Below, one piece after another: positions 1 to 7,079 of a stretch of 10,402 nt of DNA. The notes under the pieces were generated by a model that saw only the letters and a list, made by a program, of their open reading frames with translations, did no database searches and was not told the origin of the DNA. The DNA is from an uncultured Panacagrimonas sp. Its GTDB lineage: Bacteria > Pseudomonadota > Gammaproteobacteria > Nevskiales > Nevskiaceae. Numbering within the stretch: the stretch's first letter is position 1; every line of letters starts with the position of its first letter. The position numbers and the translations under genes were made by a program. The stretch lies in the NCBI GenBank assembly GCA_946481265.1, contig CAMLNE010000131.1, positions 1 through 10,402 of the forward strand. The letters are read 5' to 3'.

Positions 1-1200
1 CAGCACGTAGTGGAAGTGCGCGACCACGAAGTAGGTGTCGTGGTACTGGAAGTCCACCGGCGCCAGGGCCAGCATCAGGCCCGAGAAGCCACCGATCGAG
101 AACAGGAAGACGAAGGCGATCGCGAACAGCATCGGCGTCTCGTAGGTCATCGAGCCCCGCCACATCGTCGCCACCCAGTTGAAGATCTTCACGCCGGTCG
201 GCACCGCGATCAGCATGGTGCTGAACATGAAGAACAGCTGGCCGGCCAGCGGCATGCCCACCGTGAACATGTGGTGCGCCCACACGATGAACGACAGGAA
301 CCCGATCGCGGCGGTGGCGTAGACCATCGAGTCGTAGCCGAACAGCGTCTTGCGCGAGAAGGTCGGGATGATCATCGAGACCACGCCGAACGCGGGCAGG
401 ATCAGGATGTACACCTCGGGATGACCGAAGAACCAGAAGATGTGCTGGAACAGCACCGGGTCTCCGCCGCCACCGGCGGAGAAGAAGCTGGTGCCGAAGT
501 ACTTGTCGGTGAGCAGCATGGTCACGGCGCCCGCGAGCACCGGCATGGTGGCGATCAGCAGGTAGGCGGTGATCAGCCAGGTCCAGCAGAACATCGGCAT
601 CTTGAGCAGCGTCATGCCGGGGGCGCGCAGGTTCAGCACCGTCACGATGACGTTGATGGCGCCGGTGATCGAGCTGATGCCCATCAGGTGGATGGCGAAG
701 ATCTGGAACGGCAGGGCCGCGCCCAGCTGCAGCGACAGCGGCGGATACATCGTCCAGCCGCCAGCGGGTCCGCCGCCTGCCATGAACAGCGTGGACAGCA
801 GCAGGGTGAAGGCGAAGGGCAGGAGCCAGAAACCCCAGTTGTTCACGCGCGGCAGGGCCATGTCGGAGGCACCCACCATCATCGGCACCATCCAGTTGGC
901 CAGGCCCGTGAAGGCCGGCATCACGCCGCCGAAGATCATGACCAGCGCGTGCAGCGTGGTCATCTGGTTGAAGAATTCCGGATCGACGAACTGCAGGCCC
1001 GGGTGCCAGAGCTCGGCGCGGATCACCAGCGACATCATGCCGCCGATGAAGAACATGATGAACGCGAAGACCAGGTACAGCGTGCCCAGGTCCTTGTGGT
1101 TCGTCGTCTTGATCCAGCGCATCAGGCCCTTTTCGGGACCATGGTGGTGATGGTCGTCGTGATCATGGGCGTGATCGTGAGCGTGGTCTAGGCTGGCCAT
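1..1200 (-). CDS. ctaD: Cytochrome c oxidase subunit I, A-type heme-copper oxidase (3' end cut by window edge)
   Basis: Catalytic subunit of the aa3-type terminal oxidase in the inner membrane; it reduces O2 to water and pumps protons. The ATG at 1198-1200 opens a frame of exactly 400 codons that is still open at base 1, so the C-terminal part (about a quarter of a typical subunit I) lies outside. Visible hallmarks: heme a ligand H84 in TTLHALVMIF; D113 in GASDMALPRVNN (entry of the D proton channel); HPEVY at 260-264 (CuB ligand H260, channel E262, cross-linked Y264); CuB ligands H309-H310 in WAHHMF; K338 in TGVKIFNW (K channel); H395 and H397 in the terminal HFHYVL (heme a3 and heme a ligands). 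Residues 5-20 are an odd His/Asp-rich tail with nine histidines. Shine-Dalgarno GAGGGAA lies at 1205-1211. It follows coxB on the same strand with a 111-bp gap. Identity is certain; coxA is a synonym. Confidence 0.97.
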   Translation of the reverse strand, partial: MASLDHAHDHAHDHDDHHHHGPEKGLMRWIKTTNHKDLGTLYLVFAFIMFFIGGMMSLVIRAELWHPGLQFVDPEFFNQMTTLHALVMIFGGVMPAFTGLANWMVPMMVGASDMALPRVNNWGFWLLPFAFTLLLSTLFMAGGGPAGGWTMYPPLSLQLGAALPFQIFAIHLMGISSITGAINVIVTVLNLRAPGMTLLKMPMFCWTWLITAYLLIATMPVLAGAVTMLLTDKYFGTSFFSAGGGGDPVLFQHIFWFFGHPEVYILILPAFGVVSMIIPTFSRKTLFGYDSMVYATAAIGFLSFIVWAHHMFTVGMPLAGQLFFMFSTMLIAVPTGVKIFNWVATMWRGSMTYETPMLFAIAFVFLFSIGGFSGLMLALAPVDFQYHDTYFVVAHFHYVL

Positions 1201-1254
1201 GTTCTTCCCTCGAATCCTGCTGACTTCAATACTCTGTGTTGAGCCCGGACGCGA

Positions 1255-1271
1255 CGAAGAAAGATTCTTCG
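1255..1271 (-). repeat. Perfect inverted repeat (hairpin) in the coxB-ctaD gap
   Basis: Arms CGAAGAA and TTCTTCG are separated by a 3-base loop, giving a perfect 7-bp stem in the coxB-ctaD transcript. No U-run follows it in the direction of transcription, so it does not look like a terminator. It lies 4 bases downstream (in transcription) of a second perfect hairpin at 1276-1292. A role in mRNA processing or protection is inference. Confidence 0.5.
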
Positions 1272-1275
1272 ATCA

Positions 1276-1292
1276 CATCCGGTATCCGGATG
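1276..1292 (-). repeat. Perfect inverted repeat (hairpin) in the coxB-ctaD gap
   Basis: Arms CATCCGG and CCGGATG around a 3-base loop form a perfect 7-bp GC-rich stem, 19 bases after the coxB stop codon. The flanks add a few more possible pairs (ATC against GAT, with a bulge). With the neighbouring hairpin at 1255-1271 it fills much of the 111-bp gap before ctaD. It is not followed by a U-run. Confidence 0.5.
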
Positions 1293-1311
1293 ATGCTCGC
1301 TGCCGCGCGCC

Positions 1312-2598
1312 TTACTTGCCGCGCTGGGCCGCAACCTGCGACGGCTGCACGACGCTCAGGGAATGGCCCCAGGCATTGCGCGTGTAGCTGACCGCTGCGG
1401 CGATGTCGTCGTCCGAGAGGTGCGAGAACGGCGGCATCATGTTCTTGCCCTTGAGCACCTGCGTGATCTGAGCCTCGACCTCGCCCTTGACCACCGCGCT
1501 GTCCACCAGCGACGGGAAGGTGGGCGGCATGCCCTGGCCCGTGGCCTGGTGACAGGCTGCGCAATTGGCGTTGTAGACCTTCTCGCCGGCCTTCACGAGC
1601 TCGTCCTTGGACAGCTCCGCGGCGGCAGCCGGTTCAGCGGCAGCGGGTGCAGCAGCGACTTCCGCCGCCGGTTCGGCCGCTTCAGCGGGGGCAGCTTCCG
1701 TGGCGGCGGCCTCGGCAGCGGCGGGCGCCGCTTCGGCAGCCGCGGGGACCGCATCGGTGGCAACGGCGGGAGCGGCCGCGGCGAGCGTCACGTCACCGCC
1801 CTTGGCCTGCGCCAGCCAGGCCTCGTACTCGTCCTTGGGCAGCACCTTGACCACGATGGGCATGAAGCCATGGTCACGACCGCAGAGTTCCGCGCAGACG
1901 CCGCGATAGGTGCCGGGCTTTTCGACCCGCGTCCAGATCTCGTTCACGTAACCGGGGATGGCGTCCTTCTTCACCGCGAATTGGGGCACCCACCAGGCGT
2001 GGAGCACGTCGTCGGCGGTGATCACGAAGCGGATCTTGGTGTCGACCGGCAGCACCAGGGGGTTGTCCACGTCGACCAGGTAGTTGTCCACGGTCATCGG
2101 GTCGATGCCCGAGCCGAGCTGGCGGGCGCGGTTGGATTCGGCGCTCAGCGTGGAGAAGAACTTGACGTCTTGTCCGATGTAGTCGTACTCCCACTTCCAC
2201 TGGTAGCCGGTGACCTTCACGGTCAGCTCGGCGTTGCGGGTGTCCTCCATCTTGATCAGCGTGCCAGCCGCCGGGATGGCCACCGCGATCAGGATCACGA
2301 ACGGGATCGCCGTCCAGATGATCTCGACCGTGGTCGATTCGTGGAAGTCCGCCGGCTTGGGGTGCACCGAGCGTCGATGCGCGATGACCGAATAGAACAT
2401 GGCACCGAAGACCACCAGGGCGATCACCACGCAGACCCAGAAGATCATCATGTGCAGGCCGTGCACCTCGCGGCTGATCTCCGTGACGCCGACCGGCATG
2501 TTGTATCGCTCGCCGGTGTAGGCCATTGCCGCGCCGGCCGTTGCCAGCCACGTCATTGCCAGCACCGCGAGGCGCCCGCCGAGCCCGTTAATCGCCAT
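1312..2598 (-). CDS. coxB: Cytochrome c oxidase subunit II with fused C-terminal cytochrome c domain
   Basis: Subunit II takes electrons from cytochrome c and passes them through the binuclear CuA centre to subunit I. The 428-residue product has a signal peptide (1-26, ending AMA), TM1 about 48-72, TM2 about 93-112, then a periplasmic cupredoxin domain. That domain carries the aromatic patch at 132-138 (YQWKWEY) and all CuA ligands: H200 (DVLHAWW), C235 and C239 (CAELC), H243 and M246. An unusually pure Ala/Pro/Glu linker (about 272-328) leads to a class I cytochrome c domain with CAACH at 346-350 and a likely Met ligand in NMMPPF (386-391). Subunits II without the fusion lack this last part. 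Start: ATG at 2596-2598 with GGGAGAAGGA just upstream, directly abutting the DUF2244 stop (TAGATG), which suggests translational coupling. It would form the complex with the ctaD product. ctaC is a synonym. Confidence 0.97.
   Translation of the reverse strand: MAINGLGGRLAVLAMTWLATAGAAMAYTGERYNMPVGVTEISREVHGLHMMIFWVCVVIALVVFGAMFYSVIAHRRSVHPKPADFHESTTVEIIWTAIPFVILIAVAIPAAGTLIKMEDTRNAELTVKVTGYQWKWEYDYIGQDVKFFSTLSAESNRARQLGSGIDPMTVDNYLVDVDNPLVLPVDTKIRFVITADDVLHAWWVPQFAVKKDAIPGYVNEIWTRVEKPGTYRGVCAELCGRDHGFMPIVVKVLPKDEYEAWLAQAKGGDVTLAAAAPAVATDAVPAAAEAAPAAAEAAATEAAPAEAAEPAAEVAAAPAAAEPAAAAELSKDELVKAGEKVYNANCAACHQATGQGMPPTFPSLVDSAVVKGEVEAQITQVLKGKNMMPPFSHLSDDDIAAAVSYTRNAWGHSLSVVQPSQVAAQRGK
1615..1785 (-). 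repeat. Low-complexity Ala/Pro/Glu linker-coding stretch within coxB
   Basis: About 57 codons (residues 272-328 of subunit II) encode almost only Ala, Pro, Glu, Thr and Val, in loose repeats of units such as PAAAEAA and EAAPAE. The DNA is correspondingly rich in GCC/GCG/GCA tracts. It tethers the CuA domain to the cytochrome c domain. Such tracts commonly vary in length between relatives. Confidence 0.8.
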
Positions 2599-3135
2599 CT
2601 ATCCTTCTCCCAGAGTCATATCCGAGTGCGACGTCCGGTCGTCTTGGCGACCACGCCGCACCTGCAGCAACTTTCCGAACCGGACCGCGAGCATTTCGCG
2701 CTCTTCATCCGTCAGACACGCCCCGATCGGCACCCGCTGACCGGAACTGCCCAGCAGCAACCGCGTCGGCGCATGCCGGACTTCGGCATTCCGCTCGATC
2801 CACACCCGGGTCCAGGCCCGTGGCAGTTCGATCTGCGCCGCAGCGCCCTGCCCCGCCACCCCGAACTCGATCCGCACCCGCTCGCGAAAGAAACTCACCA
2901 CTTCGCGATAGCGATTGCGTCGCATCGAAACCACCAGGGCCCAGCCCAGGGCTGCCAGTTCCAGTCCGGCGAACGGCAGCACAGGCCAGAGCCCGTGGAC
3001 AGCACACCACGTGGCCGCACCCAGCGTCCCGATACTGGCAAGCAACATGAAAAGCCAGGCTCCACGAACGCCCAGCGACGCGTTCGGGCCCAGGACGAAG
3101 CGCGTCTCGAGTACGGATTCGAGAGGATCGCTCAA
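2599..3135 (-). CDS. DUF2244 family integral membrane protein
   Basis: Small membrane protein of the DUF2244 family, whose biochemical role is not established; its genes often sit beside cytochrome oxidase genes. From the TTG at 3133-3135 the product has 178 residues. It opens with a short N-terminus and an LGPNASL motif (family-like LxPNxSL), then two membrane segments at about 24-43 and 47-70 split by a short turn. A basic region (MRRNRYRE) and a soluble tail with FFRERVRIEFG and EREMLAVRFGKLL follow. No ATG is available. The TTG has GGGAG six bases upstream and gives a family-like length. An alternative TTG at 3205-3207 has a stronger AAGGAG and would add 24 residues, but it lies on or upstream of a possible promoter. 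The open frame continues further upstream over bioD, where it is not believable. The stop touches the coxB ATG, so the gene is the likely leader of the cox operon. Confidence 0.85.
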   Translation of the reverse strand: MSDPLESVLETRFVLGPNASLGVRGAWLFMLLASIGTLGAATWCAVHGLWPVLPFAGLELAALGWALVVSMRRNRYREVVSFFRERVRIEFGVAGQGAAAQIELPRAWTRVWIERNAEVRHAPTRLLLGSSGQRVPIGACLTDEEREMLAVRFGKLLQVRRGRQDDRTSHSDMTLGEG

Positions 3136-3177
3136 GAAAGGCTCCCGGCTGCGCGAATGCGTTGCTGGCGGCCGCAG

Positions 3178-3207
3178 ATTGTAGTTGAAGGCCTGAAGCG
3201 GGCGCAA
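3178..3207 (-). promoter_or_regulatory. Possible sigma70-type promoter for the DUF2244-cox genes
   Basis: On the minus strand, TTGCGC (3202-3207) and TACAAT (3178-3183) are 18 bp apart. The -10 matches TATAAT at 5 of 6 bases; the -35 matches TTGACA at only 3 of 6. It sits just after the bioD stop, and would start transcription near 3170, about 35 bases before the TTG at 3135. This would give the oxidase genes their own promoter rather than dependence on the biotin operon. A prediction by eye, not proven. Confidence 0.3.
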
Positions 3208-3211
3208 AGAA

Positions 3212-3922
3212 TCAGGCTCCTTCGCGGGCTTGCATTTGCGCGAGGATCGCGCTGAGTTGTGCGTGCAGCGCAAGCCCGCGCGGCCCCACGCGTCCGAGCA
3301 GCGGCGCCGGCATGCGTGCCGCGAGATCGGCGACGTTGTCCTCGAGCCGGGACTGCCGTGGCGGCAGTTCATTGGCGATCCATCCGAGCAGCCGGGTGCG
3401 ACGCTGGATCGATTCGGCGGCAAGCAGCGCGTGACTCAGGCAGCCCAGGCGCATGCCGACCACCAGCAGCACCGGCCAGCCCTGCCGGGCAACCCAGTCC
3501 GCGAGCGTCGTCCGCGCATTCAGCGGCACCTGCCAGCCACCCGCCCCCTCGACCACGACCAGGTCGTGCGCGCGCGCCAGCTGGCGATGCGCGGCGTCGA
3601 GCACGCGCGGTTCGATGCGGATGCCCGCCTCGCGCGCGGCCAGGTGCGGCGCGATGGCAGGGGCGAACGCGTAAGGGTTGACCCGCTCGTACGGGGCCCC
3701 GCTCGGCGCGACGCGCATCAGCGCGAGCGCATCGGCGTTGCGCAGGCCCTGCGGCCCGCGACGGCATCCCGAGGCGATCGGCTTGTATCCGCAGGCAGCG
3801 ATGCCCAACTCGCGCGCCGCGGCCAGCAGGCCGGTGGCGATGCGCGTCTTGCCCACCCCGGTGTCGGTGCCGGTGACGAACAGGGTCATCGCCCCCGCAC
3901 GCGAGGACGCAGGCCCGCCCAT
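3212..3922 (-). CDS. bioD: Dethiobiotin synthetase (ATP-dependent)
   Basis: Carboxylates 7,8-diaminopelargonic acid with CO2 and ATP to form the ureido ring of dethiobiotin, the penultimate biotin step, in the cytoplasm. The 236-residue product shows the P-loop GTDTGVGKT at 18-26, the substrate-site lysine K47 in GYKPIASG, the VEGAGGW motif at 124-130 (metal/phosphate site), and the family signature GMRLGCLSHALL at 156-167. Start: the ATG at 3920-3922 overlaps the bioF stop (TGATG), suggesting coupled translation. Met12 (ATG at 3887-3889, starting MTLFVTGTDTG) matches the usual family N-terminus and is a serious alternative; neither has a strong Shine-Dalgarno. The gene follows bioF directly, without the bioH and bioC that often lie between them in gammaproteobacteria. 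Function is clear from motifs and neighbours. Confidence 0.95.
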   Translation of the reverse strand: MGGPASSRAGAMTLFVTGTDTGVGKTRIATGLLAAARELGIAACGYKPIASGCRRGPQGLRNADALALMRVAPSGAPYERVNPYAFAPAIAPHLAAREAGIRIEPRVLDAAHRQLARAHDLVVVEGAGGWQVPLNARTTLADWVARQGWPVLLVVGMRLGCLSHALLAAESIQRRTRLLGWIANELPPRQSRLEDNVADLAARMPAPLLGRVGPRGLALHAQLSAILAQMQAREGA

Positions 3923-5190
3923 CAGGCCGCGAGGGGCTTTTGCCCCAGCCCACAGGCCGACATCGCATCCAGCAGGGCGTCGATCTGCGCCGGCTCGTGG
4001 GCTGCCGACAGCGTGATGCGCAGGCGCGAGGTGCCCGCCGGCACGGTCGGCGGGCGGATGCCGGCAACCCAGAACCCGCGCTCGAACAGCGCGCGCGACA
4101 CGGCCATCGTGCGCGCGGCATCGCCGATCACCAGCGGCTGGATCGGCACCTGCGCGAAATCGGAATCGGGGATGCGCAGCGCCGGACCGGTGGAAGGCGG
4201 CGGCCCGATCCGCAGGCCGAGCTGCGCGGCACCGCCCCTGAAACGCGCGATATTGGCCTGCAGGCGCGCACGGCGCTCCGGTTCGCCCCGGATGATGTGC
4301 AGCGCCTCGCGTGCCGCCGCGGCAATCGCCGGCGGCGGCGCGGTGGAAAACACGAAGCTGCGCGCGCGCTGGATCAGGTATTCGATCAGGGTCTGGCTGC
4401 CGGCGATGAAGGCGCCGGCAGCACCCAGTGCCTTGCCCATGGTGGCGACATAGATGTCGGGCCGCGTGCCGAGAAGCTCGTTGGCACCGCGGCCGTGGTC
4501 ACCGAGCACCCCGAATCCGTGGGCATCGTCGGTCATCAGCGCGGCGCCGTGCGCCCGCGCCATGGCGGCGATCTGCGGCAGCGGCGCGATATCGCCGTCC
4601 ATGCTGAACACCGAGTCCGTCACGATCAGGCGCAGCCTGCCATCGCCCACCTGCACGTCCTCGCCCAGCGCCCGCTCCAGGTCGGAAAGATCCGCATGGC
4701 GTGTCCGCAGGTAACGCGCGCCGCTCAGGCGACCGCCGTCGATCAGCGAGGCGTGGTTGAGCTCGTCGGCAATCAGGCTGTCGTGACGCGTGAGCAGGCC
4801 GCGCAACACGCCGCAATTGGCCGCCCACCCGGAGGTGAACAGCAGCACCCGCGGGTAGCCGGTGAACTCGGCCAGCGCCTCCTCGAGCTCGCGGTGTTCG
4901 CGGTTGTAGCCGCTGATCAGGGCCGAGGCGCCGCTGCCGGTTCCGCTGTCCGCGAGTGCGCGGCGCGCGGCATCGGCGACGCGCGGATCCGCTGCCAGGC
5001 CCAGGTAGTCGTTGCTGCAGAAGTTCAGGCAGTCGCGGCCATCGACTCGCAGGCGCACGCCGTGGGTCCCCTCGATGCTGCGGCGGACGCGGTACAGATC
5101 CGCAGCGCGCAGGCGCTCCAGCTCAGGTCCCAGCCGGGCGTCCAGCACGCCGGGCGAGTCCATCTCCGGCACTCGATCTCCCGAACTCAT
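3922..5190 (-). CDS. bioF: 8-amino-7-oxononanoate synthase (KAPA synthase)
   Basis: PLP enzyme of the alpha-oxoamine synthase family; it condenses pimeloyl-ACP or -CoA with L-alanine to give 8-amino-7-oxononanoate. From the ATG at 5188-5190 the product has 422 residues, against 384 in E. coli. Seen in order: LNFCSNDYLGL near 55-65, GTGSGASALISGY near 83-95, the PLP-stacking H146 in LNHASL, D221 and H224 in DDAHGFGV, the Schiff-base lysine K253 in ATMGKALG, and the C-terminal RPPTVPAGTSRLRITLSAAHE. The frame is open upstream into bioB, but nothing there resembles the family. An in-frame GTG at 5170-5172 with GGGAG five bases before it is a credible later start (416 residues). It follows bioB after 16 bp and overlaps bioD by one base, so it lies within one transcription unit. 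Confidence 0.96.
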   Translation of the reverse strand: MSSGDRVPEMDSPGVLDARLGPELERLRAADLYRVRRSIEGTHGVRLRVDGRDCLNFCSNDYLGLAADPRVADAARRALADSGTGSGASALISGYNREHRELEEALAEFTGYPRVLLFTSGWAANCGVLRGLLTRHDSLIADELNHASLIDGGRLSGARYLRTRHADLSDLERALGEDVQVGDGRLRLIVTDSVFSMDGDIAPLPQIAAMARAHGAALMTDDAHGFGVLGDHGRGANELLGTRPDIYVATMGKALGAAGAFIAGSQTLIEYLIQRARSFVFSTAPPPAIAAAAREALHIIRGEPERRARLQANIARFRGGAAQLGLRIGPPPSTGPALRIPDSDFAQVPIQPLVIGDAARTMAVSRALFERGFWVAGIRPPTVPAGTSRLRITLSAAHEPAQIDALLDAMSACGLGQKPLAA

Positions 5191-5206
5191 GGCGTCCGGT
5201 CCCGCT

Positions 5207-6256
5207 TCAGCAGCAGCTGCCGGCGCCGGCCGCGCAGCTCGCACCGCCGGGCACGAGCACCTGCTCGTCCACCGCCTGTGCCTCGGCCGCACCCAGGACC
5301 TGCATGCCCAGGCGACGCAGCAGCGCATGATCCTTGGCGTTCTGGGGGTTTTCCGTCGTCAGCAGCTTGTCGCCGTAGAAGATGGAACTGGCGCCGGCGA
5401 AGAAGCACAGCGCCTGCAGCTCGTCGGACATGCTGGTGCGACCCGCGGACAGGCGCACGACAGACTTGGGCATCATGATTCTCGCCACCGCGATCTGGCG
5501 CACGAAGTCCAGTGGATCGAGCGCCTCGGCACCCTTGAGCGGCGTACCCTCGATCTGCACGAGGTTGTTGATCGGCACGGTGTCCGGGTGTTCGGGCAGG
5601 TTGGCGAGCTGGCGCAGCAGCTCGGCGCGATCCGCCGGCGCCTCGCCCATGCCGACGATGCCGCCGCAGCAGGTCTTCATGCCCGCCTTGCGCACGTTCT
5701 CCAGCGTGTCGAGGCGGTCCTGGTAGGTGCGCGTGCTGATGATCTTTCCGTAGAACTCCGGCGAGGTGTCCAGGTTGTGGTTGTAGTAGTCCAGGCCGGC
5801 CTCGGCCAGGCGCTGCGCCTGGGATTCCTTGAGCATGCCCAGGGTCATGCACGTCTCGAGTCCAAGTTCCTTGACCTCGCGCACCATGGCTTCGACCTTG
5901 TCGAGGTCACGATCCTTGGGCGAGCGCCATGCCGCGCCCATGCAGAAGCGCGTCGCGCCGCCGGCCTTGGCCTCGCGCGCCGCCTGCACGACCGCCTGCA
6001 CCTCCATCAGCGGCTCTTTCTTCAGGCCGGTCTCGAAGCGTGCCGACTGCGGGCAATAGCCGCAGTCCTCCGGACAGGCACCGGTCTTGATCGACAGCAG
6101 CGTGGACAGCTGCACGGTGTTGGCCGGGTGGAACTGCCGGTGCAGGGTCTGCGCGCGCAGCAGCAGATCGTTGAAGGGCAGCGCGAAGAGCGCCTGCACC
6201 TCGTCCCGGGTCCAGTCGTGCCGCAGCGGGTTCAGGCCGTCGATGTGTTGATTCAT
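5207..6256 (-). CDS. bioB: Biotin synthase (radical SAM)
   Basis: Inserts sulfur into dethiobiotin, the last step of biotin synthesis. From the ATG at 6254-6256 the product has 349 residues (E. coli 346). The radical-SAM cluster motif CPEDCGYC gives C61, C65 and C68 for the [4Fe-4S]. The auxiliary [2Fe-2S] ligands are present: C105 (RFCMGAAW), C136 (ETCMTLGM), one of C196/C197 ([12 protein letters not shown]), and the arginine of VRLSAGR near 268. [12 protein letters not shown] and the [11 protein letters not shown] strand are also intact. The tail is Cys-rich, ending [10 protein letters not shown]. Start choice: the frame is open for 27 more codons, but [15 protein letters not shown] is the family-like beginning, and GAGGA lies about 10 bases upstream. 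First gene of bioB-bioF-bioD; comF diverges 123 bp away. Confidence 0.97.
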   Translation of the reverse strand: MNQHIDGLNPLRHDWTRDEVQALFALPFNDLLLRAQTLHRQFHPANTVQLSTLLSIKTGACPEDCGYCPQSARFETGLKKEPLMEVQAVVQAAREAKAGGATRFCMGAAWRSPKDRDLDKVEAMVREVKELGLETCMTLGMLKESQAQRLAEAGLDYYNHNLDTSPEFYGKIISTRTYQDRLDTLENVRKAGMKTCCGGIVGMGEAPADRAELLRQLANLPEHPDTVPINNLVQIEGTPLKGAEALDPLDFVRQIAVARIMMPKSVVRLSAGRTSMSDELQALCFFAGASSIFYGDKLLTTENPQNAKDHALLRRLGMQVLGAAEAQAVDEQVLVPGGASCAAGAGSCC

Positions 6257-6379
6257 TGAATAACATCCTCGTGTATATGTTTTTTTAGCGAGCACGCCCC
6301 GCGTTCCCACACTTGCCGAGGCCGGCATTCCACGCACAGGCTGACGCGAGTTTCCGAGGCGAGCGGAGGGACTGTCAAC
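6257..6379. promoter_or_regulatory. Divergent bioB/comF intergenic region
   Basis: This 123-bp gap must hold the promoters of the biotin operon (minus) and comF (plus). It contains an AT-rich island next to bioB with a run of seven T at 6280-6286, preceded by GTGTATATG. A perfect TTGACA lies on the minus strand at 6373-6378, but the best partner 18 bp on is only GAAACT. A short inverted repeat, TGCCG-AGGC-CGGCA, is at 6314-6327. I see no match to the BirA operator half-site TTGTAAACC, nor to the BioR box TTATAGATAA, so how the operon is controlled is open. Confidence 0.4.
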
Positions 6380-7075
6380 TTGAAGATGCCGCGTTGGGTT
6401 GACGATGCGATCTCACTGCTCGCGCCCGACACCTGCCTGTACTGCGGCTCGGCGGACGCGCTCGCGGGATGCTGCACGGGCTGCCGCGAGGACCTGCCCT
6501 GGAACCGGGTCGCCTGCCCATCCTGCGCCCAGCCCCAGCCGGTGATCGCGTGCTGCCCCCGCTGCCTGGACCGGTCGCCGGCGTTCGACGCGGCCTGGAC
6601 GCCCTTCCTGCGTCTTGCCCCGGTCAGGCATGGCGTGGCGCGGCTCAAGTACGGCGCGGACTTCCGCCAGGCGCGCGTGCTCGGAACCCTGATGGGCCAA
6701 GCCCTGGCCACGCGCAGCGCACCGCTGCCCGAGCTGATGATCCCCGTGCCGCTGCCGCGGCGGCGCCTGCTCAGACGGGGCTTCAACCAGGCACTCGAAC
6801 TGGCGCGTGCGGTGGCGCGCATGACCGGCGTCCCGATCGACGCCTCGGCTGCCCGCTTCCTGCGCGTGCCCCAGGATCAGATCGGCCAGAGCGCCGCCCA
6901 GAGGCGGCGCAACCTCCAGGGCGTGTTTCGGGTCGCGCGCAGCCTCGATGGCCTGCATGTCGCGCTGATCGACGACGTGATGACCACCGGCGCCACCCTC
7001 GATGCGCTGGCGCAGGCCGCGCGCCAGGCAGGCGCCAGGCGGATCGAGGCGTTCGCGCTGGCGCGCCAACCCTGA
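6380..7075 (+). CDS. comF: ComF/GntX-family phosphoribosyltransferase-like protein
   Basis: Member of the ComF family, linked to DNA uptake/natural transformation in several bacteria; the biochemical reaction is unsettled. The 231-residue product starts with a Cys-rich double zinc ribbon: C19/C22 (CLYC), C31-C35, C46/C49 (CPSC), C58-C62. Next comes the family motif around GFNQALELA (134-142), then the PRPP-binding loop [13 protein letters not shown] at 194-206. Start: TTG at 6380 with GGAGGG at 6365-6370, nine bases upstream. An ATG at 6386 would need a 15-base spacing, so TTG is favoured; they differ by two residues. It is the only plus-strand gene in the window, divergent from bioB and convergent with the acyl-CoA dehydrogenase. 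No competence genes are nearby, so a competence role here is inferred from the family. Confidence 0.92.
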   Translation: MKMPRWVDDAISLLAPDTCLYCGSADALAGCCTGCREDLPWNRVACPSCAQPQPVIACCPRCLDRSPAFDAAWTPFLRLAPVRHGVARLKYGADFRQARVLGTLMGQALATRSAPLPELMIPVPLPRRRLLRRGFNQALELARAVARMTGVPIDASAARFLRVPQDQIGQSAAQRRRNLQGVFRVARSLDGLHVALIDDVMTTGATLDALAQAARQAGARRIEAFALARQP

Positions 7076-7079
7076 GCGC

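Noticed and set aside
10..1191. 393-codon plus-strand open frame opposite ctaD
   Set aside because: Its composition (His, Arg, Glu, Gln) is the antisense of the subunit I membrane helices; all oxidase ligands are on the minus strand.
1363..3255. 630-codon plus-strand open frame opposite coxB and the DUF2244 gene
   Set aside because: Its product is rich in Arg, His, Asp and Gly with no fold or motif, and the opposite strand carries unmistakable subunit II. It is a GC-bias shadow.
3136..3423. Upstream extension of the DUF2244 frame into bioD
   Set aside because: The extra residues overlap the end of bioD in another frame, have no similarity to the family and no membrane pattern. A start at 3135 (or 3207) is preferred.
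5191..5328. Upstream extension of bioF into the 3' end of bioB
   Set aside because: It is out of frame with bioB, Arg/Pro/Ala-rich and not KAPA-synthase-like. The family N-terminus begins after the ATG at 5190.
3940..5478. 512-codon plus-strand open frame opposite bioF
   Set aside because: Low-complexity Arg/Ala/Gly/Gln composition and full overlap with intact bioF; no recognisable domain.
6280..6286. T7 run as a rho-independent terminator
   Set aside because: It lies between two divergent genes with no stable GC-rich stem directly before it, and no gene ends there.
6253..6822. 189-codon minus-strand frame covering the bioB upstream gap and comF
   Set aside because: Ser/Arg-rich without motifs and antisense to the zinc-ribbon and middle part of comF; treated as a shadow.
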